From the NCBI RefSeq assembly GCF_014651135.1, contig NZ_BMWH01000027.1, positions 52,201-107,596 of the forward strand: a DNA stretch of 55,396 nt, in the 5' to 3' direction. Positions 34,926 to 41,972 of this stretch are shown here, one piece after another. Below the pieces are notes generated by a model, which saw only the letters and a program-made list of their open reading frames with translations, was not told where the DNA came from and did no database searches. The position numbers were made by a program, and so were the translations under genes. Origin of the DNA: Streptomyces echinoruber (GTDB taxonomy: Bacteria; Actinomycetota; Actinomycetes; Streptomycetales; Streptomycetaceae). Each line of letters opens with the position of its first letter. Positions within the stretch are counted from its first letter, which is position 1.

Positions 34926-35954
34926 TTACGCGGTCCAGTCGAGGATGATCTTGCCGCTCCGGCCGCTCGCCGCGTCCGCGAACGCGGCCTCGTGGTCGCG
35001 GTAGTCGTAGCGGCCGGTGATGACGGGCGCCAGGTCGAGGCCGCCCTCCAGCAGCACCGACATGGCGTACCAGGTCTCGAACATCTCACGGCCGTAGATG
35101 CCCTTGAGGGTGAGCATGGAGGTGACGATCCGGGCCCAGTCGACGGGGAACTCCTGCGCCGGCAGGCCCAGCATGGCGATCCGGCCGCCGTGCGTCATGT
35201 TGGCGATCATGTCGCGCAGCGCCTCCGGCCGCCCGGACATCTCCAGGCCGACGTCGAAGCCCTCGCGCAGGCCCAACTCCCGCTGCCCGTCGGCGATCGA
35301 GGCGTCCGAGACGTTCAGGGCGAGACTCACGCCGATCTTGCGGGCCAGCTCCAGCCGCTCCTCGCTGACGTCGGTGATCACGACGTTGCGGGCGCCGGCG
35401 TGCCGGGCCACGGCGGCGGCCATGAGGCCGATCGGGCCGGCACCGGTGACCAGGACGTCCTCGCCGACGAGGGGGAAGGTCAGCGCGGTGTGCACGGCGT
35501 TGCCGAACGGGTCGAAGATGGCGGCCACGTCGAGGTCGACGGGCACCCGGTGCACCCATACGTTGGACGCGGGCAGCGCCACGTACTCGGCGAACGCGCC
35601 GTCCCGGCCCACGCCGAGCCCGATCGTGGCCCGGCACAGGTGGCGCCGCCCGGCCAGGCAGTTGCGGCACTTGCCGCACACCAGGTGGCCCTCGCCGCTG
35701 ACCAGGTCGCCGACGCCGACGTCGGTGACGTCCCGGCCGACCGACACGACCTCGCCGACGAACTCGTGGCCGACCACCAGCGGAGTGCGCACCGCCTGCC
35801 GGGCCCAGCCGTCCCAGGACCGGATGTGCAGGTCGGTGCCGCAGATCCCGGTGCGCAACACCTTGATCAGTACGTCGCCGGGCCCGACGGCGGGCTCGGG
35901 CACGTCCCTGAGCCACAGTCCCGGCTCCGCCCTGTCCTTGACCAGCGCCTTCAA
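34926..35954 (-). CDS. tdh: L-threonine 3-dehydrogenase
   Basis: This 342-aa zinc-dependent medium-chain dehydrogenase oxidises threonine to 2-amino-3-ketobutyrate. It has the catalytic zinc Cys in TGICGTDLHI, GHEFVGEV, the four-Cys structural zinc loop CGKCRNCLAGRRHLC, the NAD site VTGAGPIGLMAAAVARHAG and a C-terminal IILDW. TTG 35954 (MKALVKDRAEPG) is the start: GGGAG lies eight nt upstream, length equals that of known Tdh, and upstream codons are shadow. First gene of tdh-kbl-lysR. Confidence 0.95.
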   Translation of the reverse strand: MKALVKDRAEPGLWLRDVPEPAVGPGDVLIKVLRTGICGTDLHIRSWDGWARQAVRTPLVVGHEFVGEVVSVGRDVTDVGVGDLVSGEGHLVCGKCRNCLAGRRHLCRATIGLGVGRDGAFAEYVALPASNVWVHRVPVDLDVAAIFDPFGNAVHTALTFPLVGEDVLVTGAGPIGLMAAAVARHAGARNVVITDVSEERLELARKIGVSLALNVSDASIADGQRELGLREGFDVGLEMSGRPEALRDMIANMTHGGRIAMLGLPAQEFPVDWARIVTSMLTLKGIYGREMFETWYAMSVLLEGGLDLAPVITGRYDYRDHEAAFADAASGRSGKIILDWTA

Positions 35955-36116
35955 CGCTACGGCTCCCGTGGGTGAGGCCGGCCCGCGGGCACGCCGAAGG
36001 GGCCCGGGGCCGGGGAGAGGGGTGGAATCCGGTAGCAATCTGCCCCACGGGGGCGGCCTGGTCCATCGAGGATTTCTTAAGCGCCGCCGCAGCTTTCCTT
36101 CACGCGTTCCGCCCGT

Positions 36117-36281
36117 CCCGCGTCATCCGAAGGCACACGCTCGGTCCGTCCCGCGTCATCCGAAGGCACGCGCCCGGTCCGTCCCGCGTCGCCCGAGGGC
36201 ACGCGCCCGGTCCGTCCCGCGTCATCCGAGGGCACGCGCCCGGTCCGCCCCGCGTCATCCGAGGGCACGCATCCGGTCCGC
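36117..36281. repeat. Five 33-bp tandem repeats between tdh and the GAF gene
   Basis: A 33-bp unit starting CCCGCGTCATCCGAGGGCAC recurs at 36117, 36150, 36183, 36216 and 36249 with few changes. The array ends 6 bp before the stop of the GAF gene and lies between it and the probable tdh promoter (CTTAAGAAATCC on the minus strand near 36081-36070). Confidence 0.92.
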
Positions 36282-36287
36282 CACGCC

Positions 36288-36830
36288 TCACCAGAACGCG
36301 CCGGCCGTGCCCTCCAGGTGCCGGGCGAGCTGCGCGGCGACCGCCTTGATGGTCTCCAGCCCGTCCCTCCCCCACCGCCGGGGCACGGCGTCGGCCACGC
36401 ACACCGTGCCCAGCACCATCCCGGTGCTGTCGGCCAGCGGGGCGCCGAGGTAGGAGCGGATGCCGTACTCGTCGACGATCGGGTTGGTCGCGAACCGCGG
36501 ATAGTCCCGCACGTCCTCCAGCGCCAGGGCCCTGCGCCGCACCACCACGTGCGGGCAGAAGCCGACCTCGCGCGGCAGGCTGCGGCCCGGCAGCGACCCG
36601 GGGTGGGGGCAGTGCAGCCCGGCGAGGAACTGCCCGTGCTCCGCAACGAAGTTGACCATGGCGTACGGCGCCCCCGCGCGCTCGGCGAGGCCGACGGCGA
36701 AGGCGTCCAGGGCGGGTTCGGGCCTTTCGCCCAGGCCGAGTTGGCGCAGCCGCACGGTGCGGGCGGGTGCCTCCCGGTCCTCGGGGGTGAGCAGCAGGCG
36801 GCCGACGGGGCGCGGCGGGTCGTAGCTCAT
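36288..36830 (-). CDS. GAF domain-containing protein
   Basis: This 180-aa protein is one GAF domain: LDAFAVGLAERAGAPYAMVNFVAEHGQFLAGLH, REVGFCPHVVVRRRALALEDVRDYPRF, IRSYLGAPLADSTGMVLGTVCVADAVPRRW and a C-terminal helix. It is a likely cytoplasmic sensor without an output domain. It sits in the same direction after the cvnABCD conservon, 200 bp away; such GAF proteins often accompany conservon genes. GGAG precedes ATG 36830. Confidence 0.88.
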   Translation of the reverse strand: MSYDPPRPVGRLLLTPEDREAPARTVRLRQLGLGERPEPALDAFAVGLAERAGAPYAMVNFVAEHGQFLAGLHCPHPGSLPGRSLPREVGFCPHVVVRRRALALEDVRDYPRFATNPIVDEYGIRSYLGAPLADSTGMVLGTVCVADAVPRRWGRDGLETIKAVAAQLARHLEGTAGAFW

Positions 36831-36952
36831 GGCCGGGCTCCGGCGCCGGGTCCTGCGGTGGAACCGGTCCTGGGGGCGTACGTCATGGTGGTGCTCCGTC
36901 GGGGCTCGGGTCGGCCGGTGGGGTGTCCGTAGGTCGTCGTCGGATCGTCGTC

Positions 36953-37020
36953 GGGTCGTCGGTGAATCGTCAGCGGGTCGTCGGTGAATCGTCAGCGGGT
37001 CGTCGGTGGGTCGGCGGCGG
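36953..37020. repeat. 22-bp tandem repeats between the GAF and cvnD genes
   Basis: GGGTCGTCGGTGAATCGTCA plus GC occurs at 36953 and 36975, followed by degenerate GGTCGTCGGTGGGTCGGC units to about 37020. It fills the gap right after the cvnD stop. Confidence 0.8.
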
Positions 37021-37032
37021 GTCGTCGGCGGG

Positions 37033-37719
37033 TCATCCGTGGGCGCCGCGGACGGCCGCGGACGCGGTGGACGCGTGGGCCATGAGGTGCCGCACGAGGG
37101 TGAGCAGGGTCTGCACGCCGGAGGCGGATATGCGGGCGTCGCAGGTGACCACGGGCACCTCGGACGGGAGGTCGAGGGCGGCGCGCACCTCGTCGGGGGT
37201 GTAGCGGTGGGCGCCGTCGAACTCGTTGACGGCGATGACGAATCCGAGGCCGCGCTCCTCGAAGAAGTCGACGGCGGCGAAGCAGTCCGCGAGCCGGCGG
37301 GTGTCGGCGAGGACGACCGCGCCGAGGGCGCCCTCGCTCAACTCGTCCCACATGAACCAGAACCGCTCCTGTCCGGGCGTGCCGAACAGGTACAGCACGT
37401 GGTCGGCGTCGAGGGTGATGCGGCCGAAGTCCATCGCGACGGTCGTCTCCGTCTTGTTCTCGACGCCCTCCAGGCTGTCGGTGGCGGCGCCGGCCGTGGT
37501 GAGCAGCTCCTCCGTGCTGAGCGGGGCGATCTCGCTGACCGCGCCGACGAAGGTCGTCTTGCCCACCCCGAAGCCGCCCGCCACGAGTATCTTCAGCGCG
37601 GTCGGGAACGGGTCGGCGTGGGCGCCGCCGGCGCCACCGGGGTGGTCGCCGCTGCGGGCGTGGTCGCCGCCGCGGACATGGTCGGCGCCGACGTGCTCAA
37701 AGCTGTCGTCGTAGTCCAT
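37033..37719 (-). CDS. cvnD: Conservon GTP-binding protein CvnD
   Basis: This 228-aa small GTPase is the output part of a conservon. The P-loop is GGFGVGKTT (about 48-56); TTVAMDFGRITL is the switch I/T region, LYLFGTPGQERFWFMWDEL is the DxxG-like switch II, and FVIAVNEFDGAHRY is the base-specificity motif (N-x-x-D type, here NEFD). The His/Asp/Gly-rich N terminus overlaps the end of cvnC by 23 bp. It is thought to work at the membrane with the CvnA kinase-like protein. Confidence 0.94.
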   Translation of the reverse strand: MDYDDSFEHVGADHVRGGDHARSGDHPGGAGGAHADPFPTALKILVAGGFGVGKTTFVGAVSEIAPLSTEELLTTAGAATDSLEGVENKTETTVAMDFGRITLDADHVLYLFGTPGQERFWFMWDELSEGALGAVVLADTRRLADCFAAVDFFEERGLGFVIAVNEFDGAHRYTPDEVRAALDLPSEVPVVTCDARISASGVQTLLTLVRHLMAHASTASAAVRGAHG

Positions 37720-38083
37720 CGAGCACTGCCTCCAGAAGGGCCCGGTCCGTGGGGTGGTGGTGGAAGACGGGGGGCTTGGTGGTGAGCGCCCCGCAGCCGA
37801 CGAGGTCCGCCAGCAGCACCTTGGCGACCGCCGCCGGCAGCTTCAGGTGGGCGGCGACCTCGGCGACCGAGACGGGGATGCGGCACAGGTCGAGGGCCTG
37901 CTCGTGCTCGGGGCCCAGGTAGCCGACGGGAGCGGTTCCGGTGGCCATCACCTGCGACATCAGGTCGAGCGCGGTGCTGGGGCGGGTACGGCCGTTGCTC
38001 ACCGTGTACGGCCGCACCAGCCGCCCGGCCGCGTCGTCGAGCCAGGGGTCGTCGAGCCAGGGCCCGTCGCCGGCCGTCGCCAC
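37697..38083 (-). CDS. cvnC: DUF742 protein CvnC
   Basis: This protein of about 128 aa has the DUF742 pattern: GRLVRPYTVSNGRTRPSTALDLMSQVMATG, then LGPEHEQALDLCRIPVSVAEVAAHLKLPAAVAKVLLADLVGCGAL with a winged-helix-like core. GTG 38083 is chosen because GAGG lies eight nt upstream; TTG 38089 would overlap the cvnB stop but is too near the ribosome site. An 18-bp stretch near the start encodes the duplicated DDPWLDD pair. Confidence 0.92.
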   Translation of the reverse strand: MATAGDGPWLDDPWLDDAAGRLVRPYTVSNGRTRPSTALDLMSQVMATGTAPVGYLGPEHEQALDLCRIPVSVAEVAAHLKLPAAVAKVLLADLVGCGALTTKPPVFHHHPTDRALLEAVLDGLRRQL

Positions 38084-38085
38084 GG

Positions 38086-38520
38086 TCAAGACCTCGTCAC
38101 CGAGGGTTCGGCGACGTGCTGGCGGGGCGCGGTCTCCAGGTACGGGCGCACGCTCTTGACCAGCATCGCCATCTCGTAGCCGAGGACCGCCGCGTCCGCC
38201 TCCCGCCCGGCGAGCACGGCCAGGCACGTGCCGGAGCCGGCGGTGGTGACGAACAGCAGCGTCGCGTCCAGTTCGACCACGACCTGGCGCACGTCGCCGC
38301 CGTCGCCGAAGCGGACGCCGGCGCTGCGGCCGAGGGAGTACAGGCCGGAGGCCAGGGCGGCCATGTGGTCGGCGCTGTCGGGGTCCAGGCCGTGCACCGA
38401 CTTCACGATCCCGTCGCAGGACAGCAGCACGGCGCTGCCGGTGTGCGGGACGCGCTGCACGAGGCCGCTCAACAGCCAGTCGAGATCGGACACATGGCCG
38501 GTGGAGGCGTCGCTCGCCAT
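38086..38520 (-). CDS. cvnB: Roadblock/LC7 protein CvnB
   Basis: This 144-aa protein has the roadblock/LC7 fold: LDWLLSGLVQRVPHTGSAVLLSCDGIVKSVHGLD, DHMAALASGLYSLGRSAGVRFG and RQVVVELDATLLFVTTAGSGTCLAVLAG. Such proteins act as platforms or exchange factors for the CvnD GTPase. AAGGAG lies ten nt before ATG 38520. The gene order cvnA-B-C-D with tiny gaps is standard. Confidence 0.95.
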   Translation of the reverse strand: MASDASTGHVSDLDWLLSGLVQRVPHTGSAVLLSCDGIVKSVHGLDPDSADHMAALASGLYSLGRSAGVRFGDGGDVRQVVVELDATLLFVTTAGSGTCLAVLAGREADAAVLGYEMAMLVKSVRPYLETAPRQHVAEPSVTRS

Positions 38521-38594
38521 GGTGGATCGACTCCTTGGGGTACGAGTGAGGGGACGAAGGTCTGCTGCGGGCACGGGGGCGGGGCGGGGCGCGG

Positions 38595-40817
38595 TCATCC
38601 GGCCGGCGCGCTCCCGTCGTGCGGGGCGGGGAGCCCGGGACCGGGCGCGGGTGCGTCGTCGCGCGGCGGGTACGGCTCGGGAGACGCGGGCGCGGGCGGC
38701 GTCCCGGTGGCGCGGGCGGGCGGATCCGCGCACGGCGCTTCCGGGGCGGGTGCGAGACGGACGGCCGGAGCGGGAACGGGGACAACGGGGGCGAAGAGGC
38801 CGGCGGGCCGGGCCGGTTCGGGACGCGGGAGGTCCGCGTATCCGGTGCCGGACCGGGTGCCGGCACCGGACCGGGCACCGGCATCGGACCAAGTCCCGTC
38901 GCCGGACCGGACACCGGCATCGGGCCGAGCCCCGCCGTCGGGCCGCACACCGGCGTCGGGGTGCGGGACCGGCGGGACGCCTCCCCGCTCCGCCTCCGCC
39001 GTCTCCAGGTGCTGCTGGGCCTCGGCGAGGCCGACGCCGCGCCGGAAGGCCGCCATCAGCCCGGGGTCGTGGCCGGCGGTCCGGTCGGCCTCCGGGCGGG
39101 GCTGCGGACGCTCGCGCAGTTGCGGCACGAGATGTTCCCGGGCGCGGCGCCGGGGCAGCCCCGGCTTGTCCATGGTGCCGCGCACGACGTCGGCGCGCGG
39201 CACGGGCGGTACGTCGGTGTGCGCGGCGACGGCCGGCCGGTCCTCGGGCCGGATGCCGGGCGCGGCCTCGGCCGGGGTGGGCCGCCGGGCGTGCGCGCCG
39301 CGGCGCGGCAGCGGAGGCGGGGCGCCCTCGGCCGGGACCGGACGCGCCCGCACGGCATCGGCGGCCGGAGCACCGGAGACAGGCCGGGCGGGCCGGGCGG
39401 GAGACGGCAACGGCACGGACGGCTGCGACACGGACGGCAGCGGCACGGGCGACTGCGGTACGGACGGCAGCGGTACGGACGGCTGCGGCACACCGTCGTG
39501 CGGATGGGGCGGCGGGGGCGCGGACGCGGCCTCCGGCGGCTGCTGCGCCCGGGGCGGCGCCATGTCGTCGGAGGCGTCCGGCGCCGTGCCGAGCAGTTCC
39601 CGCGGCACGACCAGGACGGCCTGCACGCCGCCGTAGATGTTGGTCTGCAGGCGGACGGTGATGCCGTGCCGACGGGCGAGCTGGGAGACGACGTACAGCC
39701 CGATCCGGCCGTCCGCGAGCAGGCCGGCCACGCTGACCTGGTCGGGGTCGGCGAGGAGGGCGTTCATCCGGTCCTGCTCGGCGACGGGCAGGCCCAGGCC
39801 CCGGTCCTCGACCTCGACGGCGAGCCCGGAGGTGACGAGGCTGGCGCGCAGCAGGACCTGGGTGTGCGGGGCGGAGAACACCGTGGCGTTCTCGACGAGT
39901 TCGGCCAGCAGATGGATGACGTCGGCGACGGCGTGGCCGCGCAGGGTGCCCTCGACGGGCGGGACGAGTCTCACCCGGGCGTACTGCTCGACCTCGGCGA
40001 CGGCGGAGCGCAGCACCTCGGTCATGGCGACCGGGCGGCTCCACTGGCGCCGGGAGACGGCGCCGCCGAGCACGGCGAGGTTCTCGGCGTGGCGGCGGAT
40101 GCGGGTGGCGAGGTGGTCGACATGGAAGAGGCCCTTGAGCAGGTCGGGGTCCTCCAGTTCGTTCTCCAGCTCGTCGAGGAGGGAGATCTCGCGGTGCACC
40201 AGGGACTGCAGGCGCCGGGCGAGGTTGACGAACACCTCCAGCTTCTGCTCGCTGCCCGCCTGGCTGGACAGTTGCGCGGCCCGGGAGACGGCGGTGACGG
40301 CGGCGTCGTGGACGCGGGCGAGGTCGGCGGCGAGCAGGTCGATGTCGTCGACGTCGTCGGCGTCGTCGGCGTGGTCCGGGGGCCGAGGACGCGGGGCGCG
40401 CTGCGGCGGGGTCTCGCCACGGCGCAGCGCCTCCACCAGGGCGCGCAGGTCGGCCTCGCCACGTGCGCAGTCGTGCCGCAGCGCGTCGACGCGGTCGCGT
40501 ACGGAGGCGGCGGTGCGGCGCGCGGCGACGGCGGCGACGAGGATGCCGGCGAGCGTGACCGAGACGGCGCCGGCGAGCACGGCCCACAGGGTCGGGGCGG
40601 GTCGTGCCCCGGTGGAGCGGACGGTGTAGAGCACGGCCGCGGTGGCGCCGAGCGCGACCGCGGTCGGCGGCAGCACCGCCAGGCGCAGCAGTGGGGGCCA
40701 CAGGGACCGCATCGGGGTCTCGCGCGGTGTGGGGGCGGTGCGGGAGACCGGCCGCCCGTGCCGTCCGCCCTCGCGGCGGTCTGCGCGGGGGGCGGCCGGT
40801 GCGCGGAGGTGAGCCAT
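38595..40817 (-). CDS. cvnA: Conservon sensor kinase-like protein CvnA
   Basis: This 740-aa membrane protein has two N-terminal helices (about 40-70 and 75-100), a coiled linker, a dimer-like helical region (AAQLSSQAGSEQKLEVFVNLARRLQSLVHREISLLDELE) and an HATPase_c domain (LLAELVENATVFSAPHTQV, then VEDRGLGLP and DGRIGLYVVSQLARRHGI). The last 300 residues are Pro/Ala-rich and disordered, with PSVPLPS-type repeats (DNA near 39405-39495) and a Gly/Asp/Arg repeat (near 38840-38960). No extracellular sensor loop of size is visible. ATG 40817 has GAGGA five nt upstream. Confidence 0.92.
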   Translation of the reverse strand: MAHLRAPAAPRADRREGGRHGRPVSRTAPTPRETPMRSLWPPLLRLAVLPPTAVALGATAAVLYTVRSTGARPAPTLWAVLAGAVSVTLAGILVAAVAARRTAASVRDRVDALRHDCARGEADLRALVEALRRGETPPQRAPRPRPPDHADDADDVDDIDLLAADLARVHDAAVTAVSRAAQLSSQAGSEQKLEVFVNLARRLQSLVHREISLLDELENELEDPDLLKGLFHVDHLATRIRRHAENLAVLGGAVSRRQWSRPVAMTEVLRSAVAEVEQYARVRLVPPVEGTLRGHAVADVIHLLAELVENATVFSAPHTQVLLRASLVTSGLAVEVEDRGLGLPVAEQDRMNALLADPDQVSVAGLLADGRIGLYVVSQLARRHGITVRLQTNIYGGVQAVLVVPRELLGTAPDASDDMAPPRAQQPPEAASAPPPPHPHDGVPQPSVPLPSVPQSPVPLPSVSQPSVPLPSPARPARPVSGAPAADAVRARPVPAEGAPPPLPRRGAHARRPTPAEAAPGIRPEDRPAVAAHTDVPPVPRADVVRGTMDKPGLPRRRAREHLVPQLRERPQPRPEADRTAGHDPGLMAAFRRGVGLAEAQQHLETAEAERGGVPPVPHPDAGVRPDGGARPDAGVRSGDGTWSDAGARSGAGTRSGTGYADLPRPEPARPAGLFAPVVPVPAPAVRLAPAPEAPCADPPARATGTPPAPASPEPYPPRDDAPAPGPGLPAPHDGSAPAG

Positions 40818-41452
40818 CTGGGTCCTCGTACTGGTCCGTCGGTCCGTCGGGCCTGGTGCCGGCGGGGTCCCGCGGGCCGTGCCGGCCGGTCCGCGCGGCA
40901 CTCCCGGCGTGCCGTGTGCGTCCGCGCGGCGCGGGCATGCGTCGGCGCGGCGTCGGCCGGCGGGGAACCGCGGCACGGCCCTTCGTCGCCCGACGGACAC
41001 TCACAGTAGTTGCCCGCGCATCACGTGCGGTGGGCAGTTGACAAAGTCCCCCGCACAGCGTCCCGCTCTGGTATGAGCGTTCGTACGACAGACCGATGAG
41101 CCCGCTGGACCCGTGACCGTCACCCGAAGAGAAACAATCGGAGCTGGTCAGAACCGGTCACGAACGAGAAGTGGCGGGCGCGACCCCTCCCAGTGCCCGT
41201 CGCCGCCCGACACCGCCCGGGCAGGCGCGGCCGACGCGACGAGGCGCCCCGAACACTCCCCGGCCCGCACGAACGCCCCCGGGCATCCTTCGTTTCGTCA
41301 CTCTCCGTGCCACCTCGGGCCACGGTTCAGGGGTGTTCCGGCGCCGCCGCACCGGCCCGGGCGGCAACGGACCGACGGCGGGCGAAAAACGAAAAACACG
41401 GCCGGTCCGGCATCAGGGGGCACCGCGGGACGGGGTGTCCGGCGGGCGCGGG
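40818..41452. other. Upstream region of cvnA, no supported gene
   Basis: This 635-bp gap lies between cvnA and the remnant of the MBL gene. An AT-richer patch at 41035-41110 (TTGACA at 41037-41042 on plus; TTGTCA on minus) may contain promoters. Reading frames on both strands show shadow composition. GAAAAACGAAAAAC at 41384-41397 is an unusual A-rich patch for this genome. Confidence 0.5.
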
Positions 41453-41774
41453 TCAGGAGTCCGCCGCCAGGTCGAGTTCGCCCACCGCGGGCCAGACCGG
41501 CCAGCCGCCGGCCGGGGCCAGGGCGACGCCACGCCACCAGGGGTCGCCGGGGACCTTCCCGGAAGGCTCGAAGGGCTCACCGGGGCGGGGCAGGGCGATG
41601 CGGGCGCCGGCCGCGTGGGCGGTGGCGAGCGTGCCCTCGCCGGGCTCGGCCCACGGGTGCGGGGCCAGATTGAAGGTCGCCCAGTGGATCGGCAGCATCA
41701 GCCCGTGCCGCGCCGCCCTGCAGGTCGAGGTGGGCGCGCATGCCCTCCTCGGGCGTCATGTGGATGTCGGGCCA
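41453..41774 (-). pseudogene. Decayed 3' end of an MBL-fold hydrolase gene
   Basis: This fragment matches the C-terminal part of the intact gene at 45731-46915. Reading leftward it gives WPDIHMTPEEGMRAHLDLQ, then shifts frame (2 nt missing near 41700-41717 relative to the intact copy) to MLPIHWATFNLAPHPWAEPG, and continues to a stop at 41453 (ending GELDLAADS). It lacks the N-terminal 290 or so residues and the metal-site motifs. The first 57 bp (41718-41774) are identical to 46013-46069; the rest is clearly diverged. It is probably the original 3' end of the host gene, displaced by an insertion. Confidence 0.88.
41718..41774. repeat. 57-bp direct repeat, left junction copy
   Basis: Identical to 46013-46069, in the same orientation. 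It encodes the TPEEGMRAHLDLQ region of the MBL protein. It probably marks the left junction of the inserted 4.3-kb segment carrying the nuclease-methyltransferase gene. Confidence 0.9.
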
Positions 41775-41798
41775 CACGCCGTTCTTGGCTCTGGTAGT

Positions 41799-41954
41799 TC
41801 ACATGCGGTGACCGTACCGGGGGTTGACCCCGGTGGGTTTGTATTCAACTGTCGCCAACACGCCAGGACCGCGGCCGTCACCCACCGGCCGCCGCTCACG
41901 ATGGCTCTCCCACTCCTGAGCCGGGCCGTTGCTCCAAAACTTCACCCATGGCAC
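41799..41954 (-). CDS. Possible small ORF downstream of the nuclease-methyltransferase gene
   Basis: A GTG at 41954 opens 51 codons, reading MPWVKFWSNGPAQEWESHRE and ending GVNPRYGHRM before TGA. It lies 18 bp after the stop of the large gene, same strand, within the lower-GC insert. No clear ribosome site is visible and I recognise no family; it may be a remnant of a larger gene. A short hairpin (ACCGGGG/CCCCGGT, 41815-41833) lies inside it. Confidence 0.25.
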   Translation of the reverse strand: MPWVKFWSNGPAQEWESHRERRPVGDGRGPGVLATVEYKPTGVNPRYGHRM

Positions 41955-41972
41955 CGGGTTCAGGCAACAACT

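Noticed and set aside
35955..36110. Glycine riboswitch upstream of tdh-kbl
   Set aside because: I looked for the tandem aptamer core but could not find its conserved pieces in this leader.
41113..41797. Plus-strand frames upstream of and over the MBL remnant
   Set aside because: They are antisense or low-complexity; the minus-strand remnant explains the conserved sequence.
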